Below, one piece after another: positions 42,180 to 51,474 of a stretch of 64,000 nucleotides of DNA; the first letter of the stretch is position 1, and every line of letters starts with the position of its first letter. The stretch comes from DATBLE01 sp963791425. GTDB taxonomy: Bacteria > Actinomycetota > Thermoleophilia > Gaiellales > Gaiellaceae. Under the pieces are notes generated by a model. The model saw only the letters and a program-made list of their open reading frames with translations. It was not told the origin of the DNA and ran no database searches. The position numbers and the translations under genes are program-made. The DNA lies in assembly GCA_963791425.1 (NCBI GenBank), contig CAWBSE010000008.1:1-64000 (forward strand), read 5' to 3'.

Positions 42180-43631
42180 TCAACCGCCGGCGATGCTCAC
42201 GTAGCGATAGATCCGGTTCCCGTGCGCGTCCGACAGCTCGAAGGAGATCAGGTACAGGTTGTTCCTGACCACCCGCGGGATCGGCGTGCGGATGCGGACG
42301 TAGCCGCTCGCTGAGGCCGGCACCGGCGCGGGCTGCGAGCCGGCGACGAGCTTCCCCCCGAGGTACGCCTTGACGGTGCTGTAGACCTTCGCGCGCGGAC
42401 CGTCCCGCGCGGCGAACTCGAACGCCGGGACGCTGACGGCGGGGTGCCTGGTGCCGCTGCGCACCACCACGTCCCGGTTCCGCCCGTCGACCAGCGCCGC
42501 GAGGCCGGGGAAGACGTTCGCCGCCGGCTTCTCGATGCCCGCGCGATTCAGGACGCCGCTCTGCCAGGTGCTCGACGGATCGTCCCGGAAGATGAACCAG
42601 ATGAACATCTGCACGTAGGGCATCTTCCGGGCCATCGAGACCGCCGTCCGCAGGTACGCGGCCTGCGTCGCGGGCGAGACGCCCTTCCGCTCACCCGGCT
42701 TCGTCTGGAAGCCGTACTCGGTGATCCAGATCGGCGTCGACTTGCGCTTGAACCACCCGTTGAGATGATCCTCGAGCGACGGCACCAGCGGCAGGTTCAC
42801 GTTCGGGTAGCGCATGCGCTGCGTCGGCCCCGTCCCGATCGTGGAATAGGGGTGGTGCGACCAGGCGTCGAACCGGACCCTCGGCCGCGCACGTGCGAGC
42901 AGCCGCGCGAAGGTGAGCGGCGCCAGCGTCTCCTGCGTTCCGGCGCCGTGCAGCGCCCGCTCGCGGCCACGCGGAGCGGTCTCGCCGATGCCGACGAGCG
43001 CGTCCGGGTTGCCGGCCTTGATCCCCGCGTACGCCGCCCGGTACAGCCGCGCGTAGATGAACGGCGAGACCGGCCTCCCCTTCCTGTCGTACTGGGGAGC
43101 CAGGAACAGCCCGAGGTTGGGCTCGTTCCAGACGCCGTAGAACTGGACGGCCGGGATACCTCGATGCGTGCCGTCGTAGCGGCTCGCGACGGCACGAGCG
43201 AAGTCGGTCAGATCCTCCGCGCGAGTCGGCGCGGCGTTCGTGCCCTTGCCGCCGTTCGCCCACGCTGGTGTCCCCCAGATCGTCAGCATCACGGCCATAC
43301 CGCGCGTCGCCGCGTTGCGGACGAACTCATCCAGGTCCGCGAAGCGGTAGGCGTGATCGAACGGGTTCGCCGCGCGCGCGGGCCGCCGCGGCGCCGTCCG
43401 CGACCAGTACACGGTCGTTCTCACGACGGACACGTGGAACTGCTGCACGCGGTCGAACGCGTGCAACCGATCTTGCCGCCAGCGCAGGGTCGGGTCGTCC
43501 TGGAAGCCCATCCACATGTGGTCGGCAGCGCGCGCAGTGGTCGCGGCGGCGCCCGCGAGGAGCAGGCAGACGAGAAGCAGGCAGGCGCGAAGGGGCACAG
43601 AGAGAGAATCACCGATCCGCGCGGTTTTCAA
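42180..43631 (-). CDS. Secreted clan-A glycoside hydrolase (GH5/GH39-like)
   Basis: 483 aa from TTG (GTG 43598 is an alternative start nearer the signal peptide). Signal peptide LRACLLLVCLLLAGAAATTARA, then a TIM-barrel: acid/base Glu170 in FYGVWNEPNLG and nucleophile Glu304 in IWITEYGFQ, with SHHPYS between. A ~100-residue beta-rich C-terminal domain follows. It should cleave a beta-glycoside outside the cell; polymer unknown. Confidence 0.88.
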   Translation of the reverse strand: MKTARIGDSLSVPLRACLLLVCLLLAGAAATTARAADHMWMGFQDDPTLRWRQDRLHAFDRVQQFHVSVVRTTVYWSRTAPRRPARAANPFDHAYRFADLDEFVRNAATRGMAVMLTIWGTPAWANGGKGTNAAPTRAEDLTDFARAVASRYDGTHRGIPAVQFYGVWNEPNLGLFLAPQYDRKGRPVSPFIYARLYRAAYAGIKAGNPDALVGIGETAPRGRERALHGAGTQETLAPLTFARLLARARPRVRFDAWSHHPYSTIGTGPTQRMRYPNVNLPLVPSLEDHLNGWFKRKSTPIWITEYGFQTKPGERKGVSPATQAAYLRTAVSMARKMPYVQMFIWFIFRDDPSSTWQSGVLNRAGIEKPAANVFPGLAALVDGRNRDVVVRSGTRHPAVSVPAFEFAARDGPRAKVYSTVKAYLGGKLVAGSQPAPVPASASGYVRIRTPIPRVVRNNLYLISFELSDAHGNRIYRYVSIAGG

Positions 43632-43665
43632 CCATCGCGCCGCCGGCGTCCCGGCCGCGCGCGGG

Positions 43666-44250
43666 CTAACCGGACGAGGTAGTCAGGAACGCGACCAGGT
43701 CCGAGACCTGCTGCGCGGTGAGGCTCGAGAAGGGCGGCATCACGCCGCTCGGGTACTTCGGAACCGTGTACGCGCTGGGATCCTTGATCGACTCGGCCGT
43801 GTAGGCGTCGAGCGAGCCTCGGTTCGCCGTCTTCGCGTCGGCTGCCAGGTTGCCGAGGTCGGGGCCGACCTTGCCGGTCGCGCCGGCGGGCTTGAACGTG
43901 TGGCACGAGTTGCAGCCCTGGGCGGCGAACAGCGCCTTGCCGGCGACCGCGTCGCCCTTGGGGGCGGCCGGCGGCGCCGTCTCGGTGCTCGTCGTCTGCG
44001 GCAGCGCGGGCGGGCGCTCCTTGACCTTGGCGCCTGCCTCCGGAGGCTCCTTGGCGAGCGTGAAGAGCGTTCCGAGCATCACCAGCGTCAGCACGGCCGA
44101 GCCGGCGACGAACAACCAGAGCCGCTTCCCCGGGAAGTTCGGGTTCATCCGCGGGAACACGAACGCCGAGCACAGCGCGAACACCACGAAGATCGCGGCG
44201 ACGATCAGGATCCCGGACTTGTGGCCGGTCGAGAGCGACGCGCCTAGCAC
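43666..44250 (-). CDS. Membrane-anchored cytochrome c
   Basis: 194 aa from GTG. Two N-terminal hydrophobic segments (ILIVAAIFVVFALCSAFVFP and LWLFVAGSAVLTLVMLGTLF), a proline-rich linker, then a class I c-type domain with CNSCH and a Met ligand in PSGVMPPFSSL. An electron carrier on the outer membrane face; unlike the 5.99-kb protein it is held by helices rather than lipid. It lies 10 nt after the coiled-coil gene, so possibly in one operon. Confidence 0.88.
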   Translation of the reverse strand: MLGASLSTGHKSGILIVAAIFVVFALCSAFVFPRMNPNFPGKRLWLFVAGSAVLTLVMLGTLFTLAKEPPEAGAKVKERPPALPQTTSTETAPPAAPKGDAVAGKALFAAQGCNSCHTFKPAGATGKVGPDLGNLAADAKTANRGSLDAYTAESIKDPSAYTVPKYPSGVMPPFSSLTAQQVSDLVAFLTTSSG

Positions 44251-44260
44251 GGGCGAGACG

Positions 44261-45847
44261 CTAACAGGTGCGCCTGCGCGAGAGGGAGCGGATCCCGTCG
44301 CTGAACGTCGTCGCCGGGGCCGCCGAGGCGCGGCGGACTGGTGCACGCCGCTCCGCATCGGCCAGCCGGCGGGCCCTGCCGGCCAGGCGGCTCTGCTCGG
44401 ACTGGAGCTCGGCACGCAGCGCCGCGAGCTCGCGTTCGCGCCGGTCGAGCGCCTCGAGCGAGTCGGCGATCTCGGCTTCGCGGACGTCGAGGAGCGTGGC
44501 GTGGTCGTCCAGGTCGGCGGCGCGGCGATCCGCCTCGGCGGCACGCGCCTCGACGTCGGCGACCTCAGCCGCCCTCGCGTCGAGCTCGGAACGCTCCTTC
44601 GCGGCCGCCACGGCGGCGGCCGCGATCGCCGCCTCGCGGCCGGTGAGCTCGCTCCGCGACCGGGCCAGCCGGTTCTCGGACTCCTCGAGCGTCCGCGCCT
44701 TCGCCTCGAGCCGTTCCTGCTCGGGACGGAGGTCGGCGGCGACGACCGCGGGAGCAGGTGCCGGCGGCGGGGGCGCCTGCTCACGCTCCGCCAGCAACTT
44801 CTCGCGCGCGTCGAGCTCGGCGGCACGCGCGCCGAGCTCCGCCGCCCGGGCGGCGACTGCCGCCGCGGCCGCAGCCGTCGCCCCCTCGCGCGCCTCGAGC
44901 CCCGGCGGCGGTACGTGCGTGCGCGTGTCGAGCTCGGCCGCCCGCGCTCCCAGCTCCGCCGTTTGCGCCGCGAGGGCGGAGACGGCCGCCGCGGTCGCGC
45001 CCTCACGCGCCTCGAGCGCCGCAGCCTGCCGCTCCAGTGCGATCTCCTGCTCGTTCTGTGCCGTCGCGACGGCCGCCAGTTCCACCTCGGCCTCCTTCTG
45101 CCGGACGGCCAGCGCGGCCGCTTCCTCCTCGAGGCGGGCCGCGCGCTCCTCGAGCTCGGCGTGTCGCACGGCCAGCGCCCCGGCCCCGGCCGCGACCACC
45201 GCCGCCTGCTCTCGCTCCTGGTCGAGCGCCTCCCGGCGCTCCCGTAGCTCCGCCTGCTGCACCTCGAGCTCCGCCGCGCGCGCGGCGAGCAGCTCGGCGC
45301 TGCGCTGCTCGGCCTCGACGAGCTCCTGCACCTTCGCGTCGAGCTGGGCCTCGCGCGCCGCGAGCTCCGCCGCCCCGACCGCGAGCACCTCGGCGTGCTC
45401 GACCTCCTGCCGGCTCTCGGCGAGCGACGCCTGCAGCTCGCGCAGCCGCGTCGACTCGTTCTCGAGCTCGGCCGCCGTCGCCGCGAGGGCACGCTCACGG
45501 TCGTCGAGCTGGAGCGCCCGCTCGACCAGCGCCTTCTCGCGGGCGACGAGATCCTTCTCCTGATGGGCTTCTGACCGGCCTTCGCGCGCGGCGATCCCGA
45601 GGACGGCGAGCTTCCCGCCCGACGCCTTCCGGTCGACCTTGCGCCGCGTCTTCTCGAGCTCGCGCTCGCGCTTCCCGGCGCGGTCGACGGCGTCCTTGAG
45701 CACCTCCTGCATCCGCGCGATCTCGCGGGCGGCGGCCTCCTGGATGCGGTTCCGCTCGACGGCGAGATTCCGCTCGAGCTCCCGCAGGCGCCGCCGCTCG
45801 TCCTCGAGCGCCTCGATCGTCGGCTTCGCATCGGGCTCGACCGCCAC
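44261..45847 (-). CDS. Long Ala/Glu/Arg-rich coiled-coil protein
   Basis: 528 aa from GTG 45847. Almost the entire length is heptad-like (LEDERRRLRELERNLAVERN and many AAELEAR-type repeats), interrupted by a Pro-rich hinge (PPPPAPAPAVV). An internal duplication is evident: LEAREGATAAA...AELGARAAELD occurs twice about 45 residues apart. No membrane or catalytic domain, so probably a cytoplasmic structural or scaffolding protein. Function unknown. Confidence 0.75.
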   Translation of the reverse strand: MAVEPDAKPTIEALEDERRRLRELERNLAVERNRIQEAAAREIARMQEVLKDAVDRAGKRERELEKTRRKVDRKASGGKLAVLGIAAREGRSEAHQEKDLVAREKALVERALQLDDRERALAATAAELENESTRLRELQASLAESRQEVEHAEVLAVGAAELAAREAQLDAKVQELVEAEQRSAELLAARAAELEVQQAELRERREALDQEREQAAVVAAGAGALAVRHAELEERAARLEEEAAALAVRQKEAEVELAAVATAQNEQEIALERQAAALEAREGATAAAVSALAAQTAELGARAAELDTRTHVPPPGLEAREGATAAAAAAVAARAAELGARAAELDAREKLLAEREQAPPPPAPAPAVVAADLRPEQERLEAKARTLEESENRLARSRSELTGREAAIAAAAVAAAKERSELDARAAEVADVEARAAEADRRAADLDDHATLLDVREAEIADSLEALDRRERELAALRAELQSEQSRLAGRARRLADAERRAPVRRASAAPATTFSDGIRSLSRRRTC

Positions 45848-45956
45848 GCCCCGATGATAAGGGCGCGGCAATCCATCTCGGCGCTCTCAGCCAATACTCA
45901 GGTACACCTGTTTCGATAGATCGTTCGCCGACCGCCAGAACACCAAGGAGGCATCC

Positions 45957-46976
45957 GTGACCGCGCCCGCCGACGACCGTCCCACCGCCGCCCCCGTCGA
46001 CGCCAGGGAGCGCCTCGAGAAGGCGCTGTTCGAGATCCGGCGCGTGATCGCCGGGCAGGACGCGATGCTCGAGCGCGTTCTCGTCTGCCTGCTCGCGCAG
46101 GGGCACCTCCTGATCGAGGGCGTCCCCGGCCTCGCCAAGACCCTGACGATCAAGACGACCGCCCAGGTGCTCGGCGGCTCGTTCTCGCGCATCCAGTTCA
46201 CGCCCGACCTCGTCCCCTCCGACCTGGTCGGCACGCGGGTCTACCGCGCGAACGAGGGCACGTTCGACACCGAGCTCGGCCCGGTGTTCTGCAACTTCCT
46301 GCTCGCCGACGAGATCAACCGTGCCCCGGCGAAGGTGCAGTCGGCGCTGCTCGAGGTGATGCAGGAGCGCCAGGTGACGATCGGCCACGACACCCACAAG
46401 GTTCCCGACCCGTTCCTCGCCATGGCGACGCAGAACCCGATCGAGTCCGAGGGGACGTACCCGCTCCCCGAGGCGCAGGTCGACCGGTTCATGCTGAAGA
46501 TCCTGATCGGCTACCCGTCTCACGACGAGGAGTTGACGATCGTCCAGCGGCAGCTCGAGCCCGCGCCGGAGCTGCGCGAGCAGCTCAGCCTCGACGACCT
46601 GCGCGAGCTCCAGGCCGACGTGTTCAAGGTCTACGTCGACCCGGCACTGGTCAGCTACTCGGTCACGCTCGCCGACGCGACGCGGAATCCGGCGGCGCAC
46701 GGCCTCGACGACCTCGCCTCGTACATCGCGTACGGCGCCAGCCCTCGCGGCCCGATCAGCCTCGTCCAGTCGTGCCGCGCGCTGGCGCTGATCCGCGGAC
46801 GCGACTACGTCGTCCTCGACGACCTGCACTCGCTGGCAGCCGATGCCCTGCGCCACCGCCTCGTGCTCTCGTACCAGGCGCTGGCGGAGGAGGTGACCCC
46901 GGACACGATCCTGCAGCGCGTGCTCACGACCGTCCCGATCCCGCAGCTCGACCTCGCGGAGACCAGCGCGGCGTGA
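45957..46976 (+). CDS. MoxR-family AAA+ ATPase
   Basis: 339 aa from GTG. Walker A GVPGLAKT, Walker B FNFLLADEINRAP (as CNFLLADEIN), sensor 1 MATQNPIESEGTYPLPEAQ and RF(M) arginine region; C-terminal lid present. MoxR ATPases act with VWA proteins as chaperones or metal-insertion machines. First gene of a tightly overlapping operon with DUF58 and two VWA proteins. Confidence 0.95.
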   Translation: MTAPADDRPTAAPVDARERLEKALFEIRRVIAGQDAMLERVLVCLLAQGHLLIEGVPGLAKTLTIKTTAQVLGGSFSRIQFTPDLVPSDLVGTRVYRANEGTFDTELGPVFCNFLLADEINRAPAKVQSALLEVMQERQVTIGHDTHKVPDPFLAMATQNPIESEGTYPLPEAQVDRFMLKILIGYPSHDEELTIVQRQLEPAPELREQLSLDDLRELQADVFKVYVDPALVSYSVTLADATRNPAAHGLDDLASYIAYGASPRGPISLVQSCRALALIRGRDYVVLDDLHSLAADALRHRLVLSYQALAEEVTPDTILQRVLTTVPIPQLDLAETSAA

Positions 46977-47890
46977 CCCCGGCGGCCGCACCGCCCGCGG
47001 CCCGGCCCGGGCCGGGGCCGATCCCCGACCGGCTCCTCCGCGCGCTCGACGTCACGATCGGGCGGCGCATGGAAGGCCTGCTCGCGGGCGACTACCGCTC
47101 GTCGCTCCTCGGCGAGGGCACCGAGCTCGCGCTGATCCGCCCGTACGCCCCGGGCGACGACGTGCGCCGGATGGACTGGAACGTCACCGCGCGCACCGGC
47201 GAGCCGCACGTGCGCGTTCACCTGGCCGAGCGCGTGCTCGTCACGTGGCTGGTGCTCGACACGTCGCCGTCGATGCGGTTCGGCACCGCCGACCGGCGCA
47301 AGGCCGACGTCGCCGAGGGCGTCGCGATCGCCGTCGGCCACCTCGCCACCCGGCGCGGCAACCGCCTCGGCGCCGTCACGTTCGGCGACCAGGATCCCCG
47401 GCACCTCCCGGTTCGCCAGGGGCGGATCGGCCTCGTCGGCCTGCTCAACGCCCTGCGCGACGAGCCGGAGCCCGTCCCCGGCCGGCTCGGTGCGACCTCG
47501 CTGGGCGACGCGATCCACCGCGCCGATTCGTTCGCCCGGCAGCGCTCGCTCGTCGTGCTCGTCTCCGACTTCCGCGGCCCGCGCGACTGGCGCAAGCCGC
47601 TGCTGCAGCTCGCCGGTCGCCACGACGTGGTCGCCGTCGAGATCCGCGACCCGCGCGAGCAGGAGCTGCCGAACGCGGGTGAGCTCTGGTTGGTCGACCC
47701 CGAGACCGGGAAACAGCTGCGTGTGGACACCCGCAGCGCGAAGCTGCGCGAGCGCTTCGCCGCCGCCGCCGCTGCGGAGCGGCGCGACGTCGCGAGCGAC
47801 CTCGCCTCGGTCGGCGCGCGCCACGTCGTGCTCGGCACGGCGGGCGACTGGCTCCGGCCGCTCGTCGCCTTCCTGCGGAGGGCGCGTTGA
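46973..47890 (+). CDS. DUF58 (VWA-like) protein
   Basis: 305 aa from GTG overlapping the MoxR stop (GTGA). The DUF58 signature LIRPYAPGDDVRRMDWNVTAR is followed by a VWA-like fold with a degenerate MIDAS (VLDTSPSMRFG) and LVVLVSDFRGP. Cytoplasmic partner of MoxR, conserved in this gene order across bacteria. Confidence 0.93.
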   Translation: MTPAAAPPAARPGPGPIPDRLLRALDVTIGRRMEGLLAGDYRSSLLGEGTELALIRPYAPGDDVRRMDWNVTARTGEPHVRVHLAERVLVTWLVLDTSPSMRFGTADRRKADVAEGVAIAVGHLATRRGNRLGAVTFGDQDPRHLPVRQGRIGLVGLLNALRDEPEPVPGRLGATSLGDAIHRADSFARQRSLVVLVSDFRGPRDWRKPLLQLAGRHDVVAVEIRDPREQELPNAGELWLVDPETGKQLRVDTRSAKLRERFAAAAAAERRDVASDLASVGARHVVLGTAGDWLRPLVAFLRRAR

Positions 47891-48849
47891 CCTTCTCCTC
47901 GCCGTGGATGCTGCTCTGGCTGCTGGCCGTCCCGGTGCTCCTCTGGCTCTACGCGCTGCACCTGTACCGGCGCGGGAAGTACGCCGAGCGCTGGGCGTCG
48001 CCCGGGCTGATGCCCAATCTCGTCGACCGCTTCCCGGGCCGCCGCCGCTACGTGCCGCTCGTGCTCCTGCTCGCGGCGCTCGCCGCGCTGATCATCGGCG
48101 TGGCCCGCCCGCACGCGACCGTCAGCGTGAAGCGCGAGGAGGCGACGGTGATGCTCGCGATCGACACGTCCCGGTCGATGGGCGCGACCGACATCAACCC
48201 GAGCCGCCTCGCCGCCGCGCAGAACGCCGCGAACCGGCTGGTCGACATGGTCCCGAAGAAGTTCCGGGTCGGCGTCGTCTCGTTCTCGTCGCGCGCACAA
48301 CTCGCGCTCGCGCCGACGACCGACCGCTCGCTCGTCCGTGCGGCGATCGGCGCGCTGAAACCGACCGAGGGCACGGCGATCGGAGACGCGGTGCTGCTCG
48401 CCGCGAGCAACGGCCTCAAGCAGCGCGCGAGCGATGGGTCGACCCCGCCGACGACGGTACTGCTGATCTCCGACGGCGCACGCGACGGCGGCCGCACCAC
48501 CCCGAAGGCCGCAGCCGAGAAGGCGCGCGTCGAGCACGTCCCCGTTTTCACCGTGCTGCTCGGGACGCCGAACGGTGTCGTCAAGCACAAGCTGCCCGGT
48601 GGGTACGAGGAGACGCTCCGCGTGCCGCCCAGCCCGCAGACGCTGCAGCTGATCGCGACCACGACCGGCGCCCAGATGTTCCGGGCCGCCAGCAACACGC
48701 AGCTCCGCACGGTCTACAAGAACCTCGGCTCACGCCTCGGGCACAAGAAGCAGTCCCGCGAGGTCACCGATCTCTTCGCCGGCGGCGCCGGCCTGCTGCT
48801 GCTGCTCGGCGCGTGCGTCTCGGCGTTCTGGTTCAAGAGGGTCGCGTGA
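47887..48849 (+). CDS. VWA-domain membrane protein (BatA-like)
   Basis: 320 aa from TTG overlapping the DUF58 stop. Membrane helices at the start (WMLLWLLAVPVLLWLYAL and VPLVLLLAALAALIIGVA) and the end (GLLLLLGACVSAFWF) flank an external VWA domain with MIDAS LAIDTSRSMGATD, TEGTAIGDA and LLISDGARDGG. It likely presents a metal-dependent adhesion site to a client protein. Confidence 0.92.
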   Translation: MTFSSPWMLLWLLAVPVLLWLYALHLYRRGKYAERWASPGLMPNLVDRFPGRRRYVPLVLLLAALAALIIGVARPHATVSVKREEATVMLAIDTSRSMGATDINPSRLAAAQNAANRLVDMVPKKFRVGVVSFSSRAQLALAPTTDRSLVRAAIGALKPTEGTAIGDAVLLAASNGLKQRASDGSTPPTTVLLISDGARDGGRTTPKAAAEKARVEHVPVFTVLLGTPNGVVKHKLPGGYEETLRVPPSPQTLQLIATTTGAQMFRAASNTQLRTVYKNLGSRLGHKKQSREVTDLFAGGAGLLLLLGACVSAFWFKRVA

Positions 48850-49533
48850 GGCTCGCGCTCGCAGCCGCCGTCGTCGTGCTCGCCGCGCTCGCCGCCGCAT
48901 CCACGGCCGGGGCGACCGGCGAGTGCCGTGGGCTCAACCCGTGCGTCCCGGTCGCCGGCCCGTGGGTCGTCGTCCCGGTCGGGAAGGCCGTGCCGCGGCC
49001 GCAGGTGCAGTTCCAGCTCAGCTGCCCGAAGGGCTACATCGCCGCGGGGATCGACGCGGAGCTCAGCGACCAGGCGATCGACCTCGCGTTCCTCGGCTCG
49101 TCGGGCACTCCGGTCGCGCCCGGCCGAACGACGTCCCGCGCGGTCGTTTTCGTCGCGACCTACGTCGGCGCCGGCAACCGCGCGCCGTCGTTCCGGCCGC
49201 ACATCGGCTGCGTCCCCGCGAGCGGCGGCGGTTCGCGCACGCCCACGGGCGTCCGCACGATCTTCCCGCCCGGCCATCCGGCGGTGCGCCGGGTGACGAC
49301 CGGCCGCGTGCGAGGGACAGTCGACGATCGCCGCCGCCTGCCACGCGGACGAGCAGCTCGTCGGCTGGTACTCGAGCCGCGGGTTCGCCGGCGCCGACCC
49401 GCCGCCGGCCGCGCTCGTCGCGAGCCTCTTCACCCGGACGTCTGTTACGGGCAAGTCGGTCCAGACGCTGGCGCGGGCCGGCGCCGGCCGGGGCCTCGTC
49501 CAGGTCGGCGTCATCTGTGCAGGTGGCAAGTGA
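48846..49533 (+). pseudogene. Secreted protein inside the VWA operon, one +1 frameshift
   Basis: GTG overlaps the upstream stop. Signal peptide LALAAAVVVLAALAAASTAGA, then CRGLNPCVPVAGPWVVVP and FQLSCPKGYIAAGIDAELSD, ending in one frame near TTGRV. The adjacent frame continues EGQSTIAAACHADEQLVGWY to LVQVGVICAGGK, whose stop overlaps the next gene. One extra base near 49310 separates them. Cys-rich and exported; likely a client or accessory of the MoxR-VWA system. Confidence 0.7.
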
Positions 49534-50564
49534 GCTTCGGCCACCCCCTCCTCCTGCTGACCCTGCTGATCCTGCCGCTCGCAGCGATCGTCTATCTCTG
49601 GCTCGACCGGCGGCCGGCGAAGTACACGATGACGTTCACGAACATGGACGTCCTGGCGAGCGTCGCCGGCGGGCGGTCGGTGCGCCGCTACATCCCGCCG
49701 GCGCTCGCGCTGCTCGCGCTCGCGTCGCTCTGCATCGCGCTGGCGCGGCCACACCGGACCGTCCTGGTCGCCTCCGACCGCGCGACCGTCGTCGTCGTCG
49801 TCGACGTCTCGGGGTCGATGCAGGCGACCGACGTCAAGCCGACGCGACTGGCGGCGGCGCAGGCCGCCGTGCGGACGTTCCTGAAGAAGATGCCGCCGAA
49901 CGTGCGGGTCGCGCTGATCGCGTTCGCGGGCGACCCGCAGGTCGCAGCGCCGCCGACCACGGACCGCGAGGTCATCCTCGAGGGGCTCGACAGCCTGAGC
50001 TACTACTCGGGCTACGGCGGGACGGCGATCGGCGACGCCCTCGCCGCGGCGGTCGAGCTGGTCAAGCCGACCAACCCGAACGCGCCGCAGACGATCGCGT
50101 ACTACACGCGGATCGCGACGAAGAAGAGCCCCGTCTCGATCGTGTTCCTCTCCGACGGGCATCAGACGCGTGGGCTGCTGCAGCCGCTCGAGGGCGCCCA
50201 GAAGGCGAAGGACGCGGGCATCCCCGTCTACACGATCGCGCTCGGCACCCCGAACGGCGTGCTCACGCGCCCGCCCGGCGGCTTCGGCGGCGGCGGCTTC
50301 GGGCCGGGCGGCGGCGTCGGGCCGACGCAGATCCCGGTGCCGCCCGACCCGGCGACGCTCCGGCAGATCGCCCTGACGACCGGTGGGAAGTTCTTCGACG
50401 CCCGCTCGGCGAAAGCGGTCTCGTCGGCCTACTCGCACCTCGGCTCGATCGTCGCGCGCGACAAGGGCAAGCGCGAGGCGACCTACGCGTTCCTCGGCCT
50501 CGCGGCGATCCTGCTCGTGCTCGCAGGCGTGTTCTCGGCGTTCATCGCACCGCGGCTTCCGTAG
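49530..50564 (+). CDS. VWA-domain membrane protein (BatB-like)
   Basis: 344 aa from GTG overlapping the previous stop (GTGA). Helices at the start (LLLLTLLILPLAAIVYLWL and IPPALALLALASLCIAL) and end (FLGLAAILLVLAGVFSAFI). MIDAS motif VVVDVSGSMQATD with GGTAIGDAL and IVFLSDGH. A Gly-rich loop (GGFGGGGFGPGGGVG) interrupts the domain. Paralogue of the upstream VWA protein; the pair probably forms a complex with MoxR/DUF58. Confidence 0.92.
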   Translation: MSFGHPLLLLTLLILPLAAIVYLWLDRRPAKYTMTFTNMDVLASVAGGRSVRRYIPPALALLALASLCIALARPHRTVLVASDRATVVVVVDVSGSMQATDVKPTRLAAAQAAVRTFLKKMPPNVRVALIAFAGDPQVAAPPTTDREVILEGLDSLSYYSGYGGTAIGDALAAAVELVKPTNPNAPQTIAYYTRIATKKSPVSIVFLSDGHQTRGLLQPLEGAQKAKDAGIPVYTIALGTPNGVLTRPPGGFGGGGFGPGGGVGPTQIPVPPDPATLRQIALTTGGKFFDARSAKAVSSAYSHLGSIVARDKGKREATYAFLGLAAILLVLAGVFSAFIAPRLP

Positions 50565-50568
50565 CCCT

Positions 50569-50691
50569 CTAGGTGAGGTGCCGGCGGCGCGAGGCGGCGC
50601 CGAGCAGCCGTCCGACGACGAGCCCGCCTCCGACCGAGAGGACGAGCCAGGCCACGATCACGAGCGTCAGGAAGACGATCCACTGCGGCAT
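50569..50691 (-). CDS. Very small single-helix membrane protein
   Basis: 40 aa on the minus strand from ATG 50691: MPQWIVFLTLVIVAWLVLSV, then a Gly-rich turn and a basic tail RRRHLT. A lone membrane helix with a positive-inside end. Convergent with the BatB-like gene. Plausible real microprotein but with no family support. Confidence 0.5.
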   Translation of the reverse strand: MPQWIVFLTLVIVAWLVLSVGGGLVVGRLLGAASRRRHLT

Positions 50692-50769
50692 GGCGATTCC
50701 ACGGTAGGTATCGGCCCGGACGGACACGTGCTAAAGCGCACGTTTGCCCCCGGCACATACACTCGAGCC

Positions 50770-51474
50770 GTGGCCGCGGTCTCGCCCCGACGGCAGCACG
50801 CCAAGTCGCTGTTCGCCCCGCTCGGGCCGACCTACGACCGCTACGCCAATCTGCTCTCGTTCGGCCAGGATCCGCGCTGGAAACGGTTCCTCGTCTCGCG
50901 CACCGAGGCGGTGTCCGGCGACCGCGTGCTCGACGTCGCGACCGGGACGGGCGCCGTCGCCGCAGACCTGATCCGCCGCACCGGCTGCACGGTCGTCGGC
51001 CTCGACCAGAGCGCGCAGATGCTCGCCGAGGCGCGCCGCCGGCTGCCGGACGGCGTCGAGTTGGTCGAGGGCGACGCCGACCACCTGCCGTTCCCGGACG
51101 CCTCGTTCGACGCGCTCACCTTCACGTACCTGATGCGCTACGTCGACGACCCGGGCGCGACGCTGCGCGAGCTCGCGCGGGTCGTGCGGCCCGGCGGGAC
51201 GATCGCCGGCCTCGAGTTCTTCGTGCCGCGCGGGATCTGGTATCCGCTCTGGCGGCTCTACGTCGGCGTCGGGCTTCCGGTCGCCGGCCGGCTGATCTCG
51301 CCGGGCTGGCATGAGGTCGGCGAGTTTCTCGGGCCGAGCATCGAGGGCTTCTGGAAGACGATGCCGCCCCGGAAGCTGCTCGGCCTCTGGCGCGAGGCCG
51401 GGATCGAGGACGTCCGCGCACGGCGCCTCAGCCTCGGCGGCGGGATCGTGATCTCTGGGCGTCGCTCGAAATGA
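50770..51474 (+). CDS. UbiE/MenG-like class I methyltransferase
   Basis: 234 aa from GTG. Family features FAPLGPTYDRYANLLSFGQD, SAM motif VLDVATGTGAVAADL, VVGLDQSAQMLAEA, GDADHLPFPDASFDALTFTY and RVVRPGGTIAGLEFF, as in demethylmenaquinone methyltransferase. It overlaps the next gene, a UbiA-like membrane protein, so a quinone or isoprenoid pathway is likely; the exact substrate is not proven. Confidence 0.88.
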   Translation: MAAVSPRRQHAKSLFAPLGPTYDRYANLLSFGQDPRWKRFLVSRTEAVSGDRVLDVATGTGAVAADLIRRTGCTVVGLDQSAQMLAEARRRLPDGVELVEGDADHLPFPDASFDALTFTYLMRYVDDPGATLRELARVVRPGGTIAGLEFFVPRGIWYPLWRLYVGVGLPVAGRLISPGWHEVGEFLGPSIEGFWKTMPPRKLLGLWREAGIEDVRARRLSLGGGIVISGRRSK

